Part shown: positions 9,126-18,184 of the stretch, in pieces | Layout: each line of letters starts with the position of its first letter | How positions within the stretch are numbered: the stretch's first letter is position 1 | Assembly (NCBI GenBank): GCA_937969505.1 | Contig: CALBWA010000018.1 | Coordinates: 1-64,000, forward strand | Direction of reading: 5' to 3' | DNA length: 64,000 nt | Origin: an uncultured Erythrobacter sp. | Lineage (GTDB): Bacteria; Pseudomonadota; Alphaproteobacteria; Sphingomonadales; Sphingomonadaceae | Made by a program: the position numbers and the translations under genes | The notes under the pieces: model-generated | What the model saw: only the letters and a program-made list of their open reading frames with translations | Database searches by the model: none | What the model was told of the DNA's origin: nothing

Positions 9126-11213
9126 TCAGATTCCGTAGCGGAAACCGAGCCAGATGGTGCGCGGCACGCCCAAATCAATGGCTCCGCCAGCGTTGCGCGT
9201 CACAATTTCTTCGTCCGTCAGGTTCTCGCCGCGAATGATCAAGGACAGATTTCGCGCCAAGGGCACTTGTCCGAAAAAGGAAAGGGTTGTCGCCGGCGGC
9301 AGCCGATCGGTTTCCTGGTCATCTTCGAATTGTGCTCCGGCATGCCGCAGGGACAGGGCAAGATCCCAACCAAAGGCGGGGCGCCAACCCAGCAATCCTG
9401 CAGCAGTCCAGCGCGCGACTTGCGGCGGCCGGTTTCCGTCGAGTGCTGATGATGCACCCTCGCCGTCAATAGTGGCATCGGCAAATGTGGCAGAACCCGA
9501 AGCACGCAGAGTGCCCCAAGCAGCGGTAAAGCTTGCTTCGATCCCTTGTGCGTCGATTGCTGGCAAATTTTGCCGCTGACGCAAATTTGGCTGCAATGTC
9601 ACATTGGCGATGGCGTCTTTCACCCGATTATTAAAGGCGGTAAGCGAAAATTTGATCGACTGGTCCGGTGAATAATCAATGCCAACTTCGACGCCTTCCA
9701 ACTGCTCGTTTTCGAGATCAGCATTCGCCTGCGTCACAACGGGGAAGACCACAAAAGGCCGGTAAAGCTCGTTAAGTGTGGGCAGCCTCAGGCTGGAATA
9801 AGTGGCCGCTCGCAGTGTCACGCCCTCGCTTGCAGCAAAAGCTGCGCCGGCCCGCCAGGACACAGTCCAATCCCCGCGATCGGCACCAATCGTCTCGCTC
9901 ACCAGCGCGCCATTGGCATCCACCGCGCGAAAGAACCCACCAGAAATGTCGGTCCGGTCAGCGCGCAGTCCGCCGGTCAGCGTGACGCTATCCATCTGCC
10001 TGTCATATTCGGCGAACAGCCCCAGGTCACTGTTGGTGCCGCCAGCCCTGCGGCGTTCGCGCAGGGCGCCGGAAAAGGCGCTGAAGGCTTCTTCTTGGAG
10101 CTCCCCGTCAGCGCGGCGGAAGTCGACCCCCAATCGCAAAGTCTGATCATCCCCTAGCGGCGGCCGCAGTTCGAATTTTCCACCCAGCCCGGTGGATGGC
10201 GTGTTGCGCTGATCGAGGACTTGAACGAAGCGCGTCGAACTGATTATGATATTGGAGAAGTTGCGCGCCTGAACATAGGCCAGCGCATCAAATTCCCAAT
10301 CACCGCGTCCAACAATCCGAATGCTTGCGTCCTGACCTTCATTGGTTGAATCGGCCCCATCAAATCGCAAGGTTCGCCGGTCGTCATACACCAAGCCGCG
10401 GGCCTGCAGTTCCACTGTGTCGCTGAGCGGGGCAACGGCGCGCAGGCCAATCGACCAATTGTCAAAACTTGCGCGGGCCGTTGCTGGCACCCGCTGTTCG
10501 TCAGGCGTGGTAAAAAAGCCCTGTCCGCGATCCCACCTGCCGCTGACCACGGCAAAACCACTGCCCAGTTCGTGAGCCAGGCTGGCGTTTGCCTGCGTTT
10601 CCCCGCGGTCATTCACCAGCGCCTGGCCAGAAAATTGCCCAAGCTGCACAGCATCAGCGCTTTGTAATTCTATGGTTCCGGTCAATGCGCCTGCACCAAA
10701 GGGCCCCGAGCCGCCACCGCGCGTTACCCGGATTGCGCCGAGCCGTTCCGGCGCCAATGCGTTAAATGGAATGAACCCGAAGAATGGATCGGCGATGGGC
10801 ACACCATCAAGCAGAACCAGAGTCCGGCTGGACGCATTGCCGCCAAGGCTGCGCAAAGTCGCCCCTTGCGCACTGGGATTGGCTGAACGGCTGTCGGATC
10901 GACGAAACTGCTGGAAACCGCCCACAGTGCCCAGCACATCCTCGATTGTCCCGGCCGGCGCGGATGTAAGCGCATCTCTTTCGACGATATCGCTTGCATA
11001 GGCTCTGATCGACGGCGCGTCCCTAAGCCCGCTTCCGGTTACGATGATCGGCATTTCCGGGGCAGCGTCGACACCGTCATCATCCCGCTCTTGAGATGCT
11101 TCCCGGATCTCGGACTGTCCCTCGGTGGAATGTGCATTCGCCGCCGGGACCAGAAGCGCTGCATGGGCAAACAGCGAACTCGCTGCGGAGAATCGGAGGT
11201 ATGATTTAGTCAT
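9126..11213 (-). CDS. TonB-dependent receptor, BtuB/colicin-receptor-like
   Basis: A 695-residue receptor with a signal peptide (hydrophobic stretch ending PAANAHS), a TonB-box region PIIVTGSGLRDAPSI, and a compact plug containing QGATLRSLGGNASSRTLVLLDGVPIADPFFG and RVTRGGGSGPFGAGALTG. The 22-stranded barrel ends GFRYGI. Length and plug resemble the BtuB/vitamin B12-type group more than the long sphingomonad receptors. Start 11213 is chosen over the open-frame start 11255 because ATG 11213 has an AGGGGG box and leads straight into the signal peptide. It is divergent from the flavin monooxygenase across a short shared promoter region, so the two may be co-regulated. Confidence 0.9.
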   Translation of the reverse strand: MTKSYLRFSAASSLFAHAALLVPAANAHSTEGQSEIREASQERDDDGVDAAPEMPIIVTGSGLRDAPSIRAYASDIVERDALTSAPAGTIEDVLGTVGGFQQFRRSDSRSANPSAQGATLRSLGGNASSRTLVLLDGVPIADPFFGFIPFNALAPERLGAIRVTRGGGSGPFGAGALTGTIELQSADAVQLGQFSGQALVNDRGETQANASLAHELGSGFAVVSGRWDRGQGFFTTPDEQRVPATARASFDNWSIGLRAVAPLSDTVELQARGLVYDDRRTLRFDGADSTNEGQDASIRIVGRGDWEFDALAYVQARNFSNIIISSTRFVQVLDQRNTPSTGLGGKFELRPPLGDDQTLRLGVDFRRADGELQEEAFSAFSGALRERRRAGGTNSDLGLFAEYDRQMDSVTLTGGLRADRTDISGGFFRAVDANGALVSETIGADRGDWTVSWRAGAAFAASEGVTLRAATYSSLRLPTLNELYRPFVVFPVVTQANADLENEQLEGVEVGIDYSPDQSIKFSLTAFNNRVKDAIANVTLQPNLRQRQNLPAIDAQGIEASFTAAWGTLRASGSATFADATIDGEGASSALDGNRPPQVARWTAAGLLGWRPAFGWDLALSLRHAGAQFEDDQETDRLPPATTLSFFGQVPLARNLSLIIRGENLTDEEIVTRNAGGAIDLGVPRTIWLGFRYGI

Positions 11214-11323
11214 CACACGCCCCCTAACCGAAGTGCGCGCGCCAGTCAGTTGCAAATTGCTATCAAGACTCGCTTTTACCCGGCGGCTATGCTTACAACC
11301 ATGTCAGTAGGAGAGGCAAAGCA

Positions 11324-12850
11324 ATGGAAACGGGCAAACGCCAGGTCGATGTCCTGATCGTTGGCGCAGGAATTTCGGGCATCGGCATGGCAGCGCACAT
11401 GCAGATGAACGCACCAGGCCATAGTTTTGCGATCGTGGAGCAGCGAGAAAACCTTGGCGGGACTTGGGATCTGTTCCGTTACCCCGGCATTCGATCTGAT
11501 AGCGATATGCATACGCTGGGCTTTTCGTTCGAGCCGTGGACGCATGAAAAGTCGATCGCCGACGGCCCCTCCATTCTGGAATACCTCAACCGTATTGTCG
11601 ATGAGCGCGGCATTCGCCCTCATATCCGGTTTGGCGAAAGAGTCGTCAGCGCTAATTTTCGCAAGGCAGAAGCGTACTGGGATGTCGAATTGTTGGCATC
11701 AGATGGCGCAAGCCGAACTATAAAGGCTGGCTTTCTATTTCTGGGCTCTGGCTATTACGATTACGACCGGCCCCATGATGCCGGGTTTGATGTCAGCCGA
11801 TTTTCCGGTGAAGTGCTGCACCCTCAATTCTGGCCCGAGCATCTCGACTATGATGATCGCAAGATCGTGGTAATCGGCTCAGGGGCCACAGCGGTTACAA
11901 TTGTTCCGGCAATGGCTGATGCCGCCAAGCATGTCACCATGCTTCAGCGCACACCGACATGGATGGTGACACGCCCCGCGCGAGACAAATTTGCCAACAC
12001 CTTGCGCAAATTTCTGCCTGAGCGTGCAGCCTATGCGATCACCCGATGGAAGAACATCCGAATGCAGGATTTCACCTTCAAGCTTGCGCGCAACAAACCA
12101 GAAAAAGCAAAGAAAGCCCTGCAGCGCGGACTGGATCAGCATTTGGGTGAGGGAAAGTATGACAAGGCGGATTTCACACCGCCCTACAACCCCTGGGAAC
12201 AGCGCCTGTGCCTGGTGCCCGACGCTGATTTTTTTGATGCAATCAACAAAGGAAAGGCTTCAATCAAAACAGGCCACATCGCCGCCTTTGAGCCCGATGG
12301 CGTGCGTCTCCAATCCGGTGAACTGATCGAAGCCGACATTATAGTGACGGCTACCGGCCTCAATATGGCCAGCGCGGGCAAGATCGACATTTGTGTCGAT
12401 GGCGAGAAAATCGATTTCGCCGAAAGATTCTATTACATGAGCTGCATGTTTTCCAACGTGCCAAACCTTGCTGGCGTTTTTGGTTATCTCAATGCCAGCT
12501 GGACGCTACGGTCTGATCTCGTGTCAGAATATGTTTGCCGAATTCTCAACGGAATGAAGTCTGCCGGCTCGACAATTGCGATACCGCAGCTCAGTGCGGA
12601 GCAAGAGGCACAGATTGAAGAGGAGGATATCTTCGATTTCTCCTCTGGATATATTCAACGCGCCAAGCACATCATGCCGCGCAGCTCCGTCAGCTATCCT
12701 TGGCGCCTCAGTCAAGAGTATGTGCGCGATCGCAAGATCATGCGCACAGCGAAGCTGGACGATGGCAATCTGCTGCTTACAACTCCAGCGCAGCTCGAAC
12801 CCGTTGTACAGCAGCTCGCAACAGCGCCAGACCTCGAACCAGCAGAGTAG
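11324..12850 (+). CDS. Flavin-containing monooxygenase, Baeyer-Villiger type
   Basis: A 508-residue FAD/NADPH enzyme. The first Rossmann motif is VGAGISGIGMA near residue 14 and the second VIGSGATAVTIVP near residue 186. Between them the Baeyer-Villiger fingerprint F-x-G-x3-H-x3-W is present exactly as F160 to W170 (FSGEVLHPQFW). It probably inserts oxygen next to a ketone, or hydroxylates a lipophilic substrate, in the cytoplasm. ATG 11324 follows a GGAGAGG box. Divergence from a TonB receptor suggests uptake and oxidation of the same compound class. A CinA-like gene follows after about 14 bases. Confidence 0.9.
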   Translation: METGKRQVDVLIVGAGISGIGMAAHMQMNAPGHSFAIVEQRENLGGTWDLFRYPGIRSDSDMHTLGFSFEPWTHEKSIADGPSILEYLNRIVDERGIRPHIRFGERVVSANFRKAEAYWDVELLASDGASRTIKAGFLFLGSGYYDYDRPHDAGFDVSRFSGEVLHPQFWPEHLDYDDRKIVVIGSGATAVTIVPAMADAAKHVTMLQRTPTWMVTRPARDKFANTLRKFLPERAAYAITRWKNIRMQDFTFKLARNKPEKAKKALQRGLDQHLGEGKYDKADFTPPYNPWEQRLCLVPDADFFDAINKGKASIKTGHIAAFEPDGVRLQSGELIEADIIVTATGLNMASAGKIDICVDGEKIDFAERFYYMSCMFSNVPNLAGVFGYLNASWTLRSDLVSEYVCRILNGMKSAGSTIAIPQLSAEQEAQIEEEDIFDFSSGYIQRAKHIMPRSSVSYPWRLSQEYVRDRKIMRTAKLDDGNLLLTTPAQLEPVVQQLATAPDLEPAE

Positions 12851-12864
12851 CATCTGCGGGCCTG

Positions 12865-13644
12865 ATGGCTTATGGCGCGCCCATGAGCTCATCTGAAAAA
12901 ATCTGGACCGCTGGCCTGATCGTCATCGGTGACGAGATTCTGTCCGGTCGGACCCACGACAAGAATATCAGCCAAGTCGCATCATGGTTGCAGGTGCAAG
13001 GCATCCGACTGGCAGAAGTGCGCGTCGTGCCCGATGTTGTCGAAAAGATCGTGGAGGCGGTCAACACGCTGCGTTCAGAAAACGACTATCTGTTCACCAC
13101 CGGCGGCATTGGTCCAACCCACGATGACATTACGGTGGACGCTGTGGCGCTGGCCCTAGGGGTCGAAGTCATCATTCACCCGACCGCGCGAGGCATTCTG
13201 GAACGATACTATGCTGACAAGGGCGGCCTGAATGAGGGTCGATTGCGCATGGCCCGTGTTCCTGAGGGTGCCGAACTGATACCCAACCGCATGTCGGGTG
13301 CGCCCGGCATCAAGCTGGGCAATGTCCATCTGATGGCAGGTGTCCCGCATATTACTGCGGGCATGCTGGATGCGCTGACAGGCACATTGGAAGGGGGGGC
13401 GCCCTTGCTATCGGAAACGGTGGGATGCTGGGTGGCGGAGAGCGAGGTCGCTCACCTTCTATTCGAAGTCGAACAGGGTCACGAAAATTGCCAGATCGGC
13501 AGTTATCCCTTCTTTCGAGACGGCAAAGTCGGGGCGAATTTCGTTATCCGTTCAACCAGCGAAGATGTGTTGAGAAGTTGCGTCGACACATTGAGCGATG
13601 GTCTGGCGACAGCCGGCTACGACTTTACGCCCGGCGGGATCTAG
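12865..13644 (+). CDS. CinA N-terminal/MoaB-like domain protein
   Basis: About 259 residues with a molybdopterin-binding (MoCF) fold as in the N-terminal half of CinA: VIGDEILSGRTHDKN, FTTGGIGPTHDDIT and RMARVPEGAELIPN are the typical blocks. The C-terminal nicotinamide-mononucleotide deamidase domain of full CinA is absent. The role is therefore uncertain: ADP-ribose/nucleotide processing or molybdopterin-related. ATG 12865 or ATG 12883 (MSSSEKIW) could be the start; upstream codons overlap the monooxygenase and are not protein-like. It is probably transcribed with the monooxygenase. Confidence 0.85.
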   Translation: MAYGAPMSSSEKIWTAGLIVIGDEILSGRTHDKNISQVASWLQVQGIRLAEVRVVPDVVEKIVEAVNTLRSENDYLFTTGGIGPTHDDITVDAVALALGVEVIIHPTARGILERYYADKGGLNEGRLRMARVPEGAELIPNRMSGAPGIKLGNVHLMAGVPHITAGMLDALTGTLEGGAPLLSETVGCWVAESEVAHLLFEVEQGHENCQIGSYPFFRDGKVGANFVIRSTSEDVLRSCVDTLSDGLATAGYDFTPGGI

Positions 13645-13761
13645 CCTCAAAATGTCTGGCGGGTCAGCCGCCGAAACCGGATCGCGCAGCGACACAGCCG
13701 CTAATCCCCTCTTTCCATTGGCGCACGAGACGTTACCCTTGCGATAGAGGGGGCGCAGGCC

Positions 13762-16713
13762 ATGGAATTTGTCATCATCGCTGTGCTGGTTGGGGGCTTC
13801 GCCCTTCTATGGGACAGGATCAAAGGCCTTGAACGCCGGATCGTCGAGCTTGAGGCTGACGAGTTCAGCCGAAGTCATTTGCCTGCCTCCAAGACTGAGA
13901 GCGCCACGAGCGCCATCCCTGCTGAACCTGAGCCCTATGATGAGCCAGCTTCGATCGCATCGGCCGCTGCGCCGCAACCCGAAGCGGTTCAGCAGATTGA
14001 GACTGAAAGTGCTCACAAAGAGGATTTTGCTGAAAATGCCTACGCCCAAGCTTATGAGGACGAAGAAGCAGTAGAAGCGCGGCCCCGTTTCCAGTTCGAT
14101 TTTGAAGACATTTTCGGACGCCGTTTGCCGATCTGGGCTGGCGCGATTGCACTGGCTATATCCGGCATATTTCTGGTCCGTTACTCTATTGAAGCGGGCC
14201 TGATCACCCCGCGCATACGGGTGTTGTTGTCCATGATCTTTGGCATCGCTCTGATTGGCGCGGCAGAAGCTGCCTACAGGTTCGAGGCTATGGTGCGGGA
14301 TGAACGGGTTCGACAGGCTCTGGCCGGGGCAGGTTTGGCGACCATGTTCGGTGGATTTTATCTGGCCGGATCTGGCTATGGCCTGATCGGGGCAGGCACT
14401 GCGTTTATCGGTCTGGCGATAGTAACAGCGGGTGCCATAGGCCTGTCGCACCGCTTTGGCCTGCCCTGCGCCATAGTCGGATTGGTCGGCGGGTTCGCTG
14501 CGCCAGTTCTGGTCGATAGCGATGGCGCCAACATACCTCTGCTGGCACTTTATCTGGCGCTGGTGACAGGCGGGCTTGCCTGGACAGGCCAAAGACAGGG
14601 ACGGTCATGGCTGGGACTTGCAGCCATGGTTGGCGGCCTGATCTGGGGCGGCCTGATGATTGCGTCAGGTATCAACAGCGGCTCTGACATTGTGGCGCTG
14701 GGCGTGTACTTGGTCGTAATCGGCACAGTCCTGCCTGCGTTTGTGGGAATCGGTGGCAGGTGGAGCCTGCCCCAACTCGGCGCTGCTGCTGCTGCCACTT
14801 TGCAGATGGCCTATCTGGTCGATGATGGCGGATATTCGCTGCTGACCTGGGGTCTCTATCTGTTGATCGGCGGCGCGCTGGCCTATCTTGGCTGGCAAAG
14901 GCCGACCTTGCGCGCAGGCAGCGCAGTTGCTGCGGCGATAGCTGTCTGGTTGCTGGCTTTCTGGCCAGATCCTGATGCTGGATCATTCGCGCTCGTGGCT
15001 GGCGCTGCAATCGCAATCTTCGCGCTGGTGCCACTCGCTCTCCAATGGCGCGGCAAGGCCGCTCTGCTCGAGATTATTCAGCTCGCAGTCTTTCCATTCT
15101 CCCTTGGTATTGTCACCTACGCCACCTTTGGCGATCCGGCGATCTGGGAGGACGGCTTCTTTGCCGAGGGGCATCTGGCATTGGTTATGGTCGGTCTGGC
15201 AGCGATCCCCGCCGCCAGTTTTGCCATGGAATGGAGGCGTTCAGAAACTCTTGCTATGGCCGGTTCCCTCATTCGGCTTGGTAGCGCCTCGCTGCTGGCA
15301 CTTGCCGCACTTTGGCTGGTTACACCGTCCTGGCTGAACTGTGTTGCAGGTGCTTTGGTCGCGTTCGGCCTCGTTGCACTGCTGCACCTGCGCCAGCAGG
15401 ATCCGCTGCGCATAACGGCCTGGACCGCCACTGTAACCGCGATTTTCCTTTTGCTCATCAGCGCGAGCGCAAATGGAGAAATCGAGTTGCTGGCAAATGG
15501 CGCTCGCGAGACAGAGGTTCTCCAAGCTGTCGTCCGCTGGGCGGCTGTTCTGGCAGCAGTTGTGGGGCTTCGCGCGACATTATCTGACCATCCGTCTGCC
15601 AATCCGGCAAGCGTCCTCGCCGCAGCTATCGCTTACGGTCTTGCCGCTCAATTTCTTCCGGGATCGACGCTGGCATGGGTCGCAGCCGCTGCCGCTATCG
15701 CCGTCGTGTACTGGCGCAAAAGCGATCTTCCCGCCTGGACAACCTTTCTGGTCATCGCTGTGCTTTGGACTTTGGCTCCGATGGGCGGATGGATCATAGC
15801 CGGAGCAGAGGCGATGTTGGGCGAGCCGTTTCTGGTCGCTGGAGCAATTCCAGCTCCCGATCTTTTCCGTCTGATCGCCCCTGCTGCGATCGCATCAGGA
15901 CTGGTCGCCTGGCTCGGCGAATTCACCGATCGAACAACGCGGTGGCTTCCGAGGGGCATCGCTGCCTTCTTGATCACGATCAGCGTGCACAGCCTGTATA
16001 AGGGTGCTTGGGGAGTGGAAAATCTCGCTGACTTCGCAAGGTTGGGTCTGTTCGAACGGACAGTGTGGCAAGCGCTGCTGTTGGGCGGTGCCATCGCTGC
16101 CATGAAGCTGGCAACGTCCCGCATAGGCCAGTTTCTGGGGGCTGCACTGCTCGCTGCCTCAATGGCCCACTTCACCTGGTTCACTCTGGTTGTACACAAC
16201 CCGCTGTGGGATGCGCAGCATGTCGGCCCATGGCCGATCTTCAACCTCGTGACGCTGGCTTACGGCACAGGCCTGGCTGGTCTGATCGTGGTCCGGTCCA
16301 TGCCGTCCGTCAGATTGATGCGGGCCGCGCGGATAGCCATCGATGTCGCAATCATGGCATTGCTCAGCATCTGGGCGGTCACTTTGCTGAGGCAGATATT
16401 TGCGGGATCGCTGCTCAACGACTTGCCCATCGGTGCGAACGAAAGCCTGCTGATTTCGCTGCTTGGTATTATCCTTGCGCTCGGTTTCCTATGGTTCGGC
16501 AGTCGCTATCAGTTGCGAAGTTGGCGGGTCGGGTCGCTCGTTCTTATGCTGGGCGCTGTTGCCAAGGTCTTTTTGATCGATGCCGCTGGCCTCGACGGAT
16601 TGCTGCGGATTGCAAGCTTCATGGCGCTTGGTTTCAGCCTGATCGGCATCGGGTGGTTTTACACCCGCCAGCTCAAGCAGGAAAAGCCGGCGCAAGAAGC
16701 CTTGCCCGAATAG
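13762..16713 (+). CDS. Large polytopic membrane protein, DUF2339 family
   Basis: A 983-residue protein. It has one N-terminal membrane helix (MEFVIIAVLVGGFALLW), a short coiled stretch (IKGLERRIVELEADEF), an acidic, low-complexity cytoplasmic or periplasmic linker to about residue 110, and then some two dozen hydrophobic segments to the end. FEDIFGRRLPIWAGAIALAISGIFLVRY is the conserved entry into the membrane core of DUF2339 proteins. The function is unknown; the family is widespread in Gram-negative bacteria and assumed to be envelope-related. An AGAGGGGGCGC ribosome-binding site precedes ATG 13762. The 117-bp gap upstream contains only a weak 5-bp hairpin. Confidence 0.85.
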   Translation: MEFVIIAVLVGGFALLWDRIKGLERRIVELEADEFSRSHLPASKTESATSAIPAEPEPYDEPASIASAAAPQPEAVQQIETESAHKEDFAENAYAQAYEDEEAVEARPRFQFDFEDIFGRRLPIWAGAIALAISGIFLVRYSIEAGLITPRIRVLLSMIFGIALIGAAEAAYRFEAMVRDERVRQALAGAGLATMFGGFYLAGSGYGLIGAGTAFIGLAIVTAGAIGLSHRFGLPCAIVGLVGGFAAPVLVDSDGANIPLLALYLALVTGGLAWTGQRQGRSWLGLAAMVGGLIWGGLMIASGINSGSDIVALGVYLVVIGTVLPAFVGIGGRWSLPQLGAAAAATLQMAYLVDDGGYSLLTWGLYLLIGGALAYLGWQRPTLRAGSAVAAAIAVWLLAFWPDPDAGSFALVAGAAIAIFALVPLALQWRGKAALLEIIQLAVFPFSLGIVTYATFGDPAIWEDGFFAEGHLALVMVGLAAIPAASFAMEWRRSETLAMAGSLIRLGSASLLALAALWLVTPSWLNCVAGALVAFGLVALLHLRQQDPLRITAWTATVTAIFLLLISASANGEIELLANGARETEVLQAVVRWAAVLAAVVGLRATLSDHPSANPASVLAAAIAYGLAAQFLPGSTLAWVAAAAAIAVVYWRKSDLPAWTTFLVIAVLWTLAPMGGWIIAGAEAMLGEPFLVAGAIPAPDLFRLIAPAAIASGLVAWLGEFTDRTTRWLPRGIAAFLITISVHSLYKGAWGVENLADFARLGLFERTVWQALLLGGAIAAMKLATSRIGQFLGAALLAASMAHFTWFTLVVHNPLWDAQHVGPWPIFNLVTLAYGTGLAGLIVVRSMPSVRLMRAARIAIDVAIMALLSIWAVTLLRQIFAGSLLNDLPIGANESLLISLLGIILALGFLWFGSRYQLRSWRVGSLVLMLGAVAKVFLIDAAGLDGLLRIASFMALGFSLIGIGWFYTRQLKQEKPAQEALPE

Positions 16714-16734
16714 CTGGATCCCACCCAGAGACAA

Positions 16735-16765
16735 AAAGGGCGGAGGATTGCTCCCCCGCCCCTTT
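16735..16765. terminator. Imperfect hairpin terminator after rplA and DUF2339 gene
   Basis: An AAAGGGCGGAGG arm pairs, with bulges, to a CTCCCCCGCCCCTTT arm. Read on the minus strand it ends in TTTTT, as expected for the end of the rplK-rplA transcript. On the plus strand it ends in a weaker T run for the DUF2339 gene. Confidence 0.65.
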
Positions 16766-16817
16766 GCTTGTCACGCCGCCGCTGCACTCATGGTGTGCCT
16801 GGCGAGTTGCCGTGAGA

Positions 16818-17510
16818 TTATGCGCCTTCCACTTCGGAAAGGTCGATCTTAAGGCCCGGGCCCATGGTCGAGGTCAGGGAGACCTTTTCGACGTACTTGC
16901 CCTTGGCACCCGAAGGTTTCGCCTTGACGATCGCCTGGGTCAGCGCTTCGAAGTTCGACTTGAGCGCATCATCCTTGAACGACAGCTTGCCGATGCCAGT
17001 GTGGATGATGCCGTTTTTCTCAACGCGGAATTCAACCTGGCCGCCCTTGGCGTCCTTGACAGCTTGCTCAACGTTCGGGGTGACCGTGCCCAGCTTGGGA
17101 TTTGGCATCAGGCCTTTCGGGCCCAGAACCTTACCCAAGCGGCCAACAACACCCATCATGTCGGGCGTTGCGATCACGCGGTCATAGTCCAGATTGCCAG
17201 CCTGCATGTCTTCCATCAGGTCCTCGGCACCGACCTTGTCGGCACCAGCAGCCGTTGCCTTTTCAGCATTGTCACCCTTGGCAAACACAGCAACCTTTAC
17301 GTCCTTACCCGTGCCCGAAGGCAGAGAAACCATACCGCGGACCATCTGGTCTGCGTGGCGCGGATCAACGCCCAGGTTGATGGCAATCTCGACGGTTTCG
17401 TCGAACTTGGCCTTGTGCTCGCGCAGAGTGGCGATGGCATCGTCCACGGTGTAGAGCTTCTCACGGTCGAGCTTGGCTACAACCTGCTGCTTTTTTGTTT
17501 CTTTAGCCAT
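16818..17510 (-). CDS. rplA: 50S ribosomal protein L1
   Basis: A 230-residue L1 protein. It binds the L1 stalk of 23S rRNA, helps release deacylated tRNA, and in many bacteria represses its own L11-L1 mRNA. Recognisable blocks are [53 protein letters not shown] and [14 protein letters not shown]. It starts 4 bases after the rplK stop, the usual translationally linked order. It is immediately followed by a hairpin terminator, so the transcript ends here, and the rplJ-rplL genes that follow in many bacteria are not adjacent. Confidence 0.98.
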   Translation of the reverse strand: MAKETKKQQVVAKLDREKLYTVDDAIATLREHKAKFDETVEIAINLGVDPRHADQMVRGMVSLPSGTGKDVKVAVFAKGDNAEKATAAGADKVGAEDLMEDMQAGNLDYDRVIATPDMMGVVGRLGKVLGPKGLMPNPKLGTVTPNVEQAVKDAKGGQVEFRVEKNGIIHTGIGKLSFKDDALKSNFEALTQAIVKAKPSGAKGKYVEKVSLTSTMGPGLKIDLSEVEGA

Positions 17511-17514
17511 TGTT

Positions 17515-17946
17515 TCAGCCCTCCACCACTTCGAGGCCCATCGAACGCGCAGAGCCTTCGATGATCTTCATGGCCTGATCGACATCATTCGCGTTGAGGT
17601 CCTTCATTTTGGCCTCTGCGATTTCCTTGACCTGGCTCTTCTTGATCGAACCAGCGACAACCTTGCCCGGCTCACTCGATCCGCCCTTCAGCTTGGCTGC
17701 CTTCTTGAGGTAGTAGCTGGCTGGCGGAGTCTTGGTGGTGAAGCTGAACGACCGGTCCGCATAAACGGTGATCGTTGTCGGGATCGGGGCATTCTTTTCA
17801 AGATCCTGCGTAGCGGCGTTGAACGCCTTGCAGAATTCCATGATGTTGACGCCGCGCTGACCCAACGCAGGGCCGATTGGTGGTGATGGATTTGCAGTGC
17901 CTGCGGGCACTTGCAGCTTGATATAGCCTTCGATTTTCTTGGCCAC
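17515..17946 (-). CDS. rplK: 50S ribosomal protein L11
   Basis: A 143-residue L11, the normal length, starting with GTG at 17946 (the family's usual [13 protein letters not shown] is encoded as GTG-GCC-AAG-AAA). Longer readings to 17997 add non-homologous residues. An AAAGGAGG box lies 6 bases upstream, which fixes the start. It contains the [22 protein letters not shown] rRNA-binding/thiostrepton region. L11 forms the base of the factor-binding stalk and is needed for stringent-response activation. Unlike the usual order, nusG is not directly upstream: about 5 kb of mostly opposite-strand genes intervene, so rplK-rplA needs its own promoter between 17947 and 18184. Confidence 0.98.
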   Translation of the reverse strand: MAKKIEGYIKLQVPAGTANPSPPIGPALGQRGVNIMEFCKAFNAATQDLEKNAPIPTTITVYADRSFSFTTKTPPASYYLKKAAKLKGGSSEPGKVVAGSIKKSQVKEIAEAKMKDLNANDVDQAMKIIEGSARSMGLEVVEG

Positions 17947-17952
17947 AGATGG

Positions 17953-17960
17953 CCTCCTTT
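17953..17960 (-). promoter_or_regulatory. Ribosome-binding site fixing the GTG start of rplK
   Basis: AAAGGAGG on the minus strand, 6 bases before GTG 17946. It is a near-perfect anti-16S match and rules out the longer reading frame. Confidence 0.85.
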
Positions 17961-17974
17961 CACACTGTCGAGCA

Positions 17975-17995
17975 GACCACGGCAATGCCGTGGTC
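17975..17995 (-). promoter_or_regulatory. 9-bp perfect hairpin in the rplK leader
   Basis: GACCACGGC-AAT-GCCGTGGTC forms a perfect 9-bp stem with a 3-base loop, about 30 bases before the rplK start. There is no T tract after it on either strand, so it is not a plain terminator. It could be a leader structure used for L1 feedback, or the remnant of a nusG-rplK intergenic element. Copies of GTGGTCAA flank it at 17990 and 18014. Confidence 0.5.
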
Positions 17996-18184
17996 AATCA
18001 GCTCTCATGTTAAGTGGTCAAACAGCAGGCTTCGATTGCTCTGGCCCGCCTTCCACGCGATTCCCTCTCGGGACCGCGCGCATTTACCGATCCTGCAAGC
18101 AAAAGCAAGGAATAAGCGCCTACAGCACCTTTGCGCTGCAACATCCATCGCACCCCGCCCCATGACTGTGCTATGGAATTGTCG

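Noticed and set aside
16065-17564. 499-codon open frame on the plus strand across the end of the DUF2339 gene and rplA
   Set aside because: It is antisense to rplA and out of frame with the DUF2339 gene; it has no recognisable domain, and both real genes are certain.
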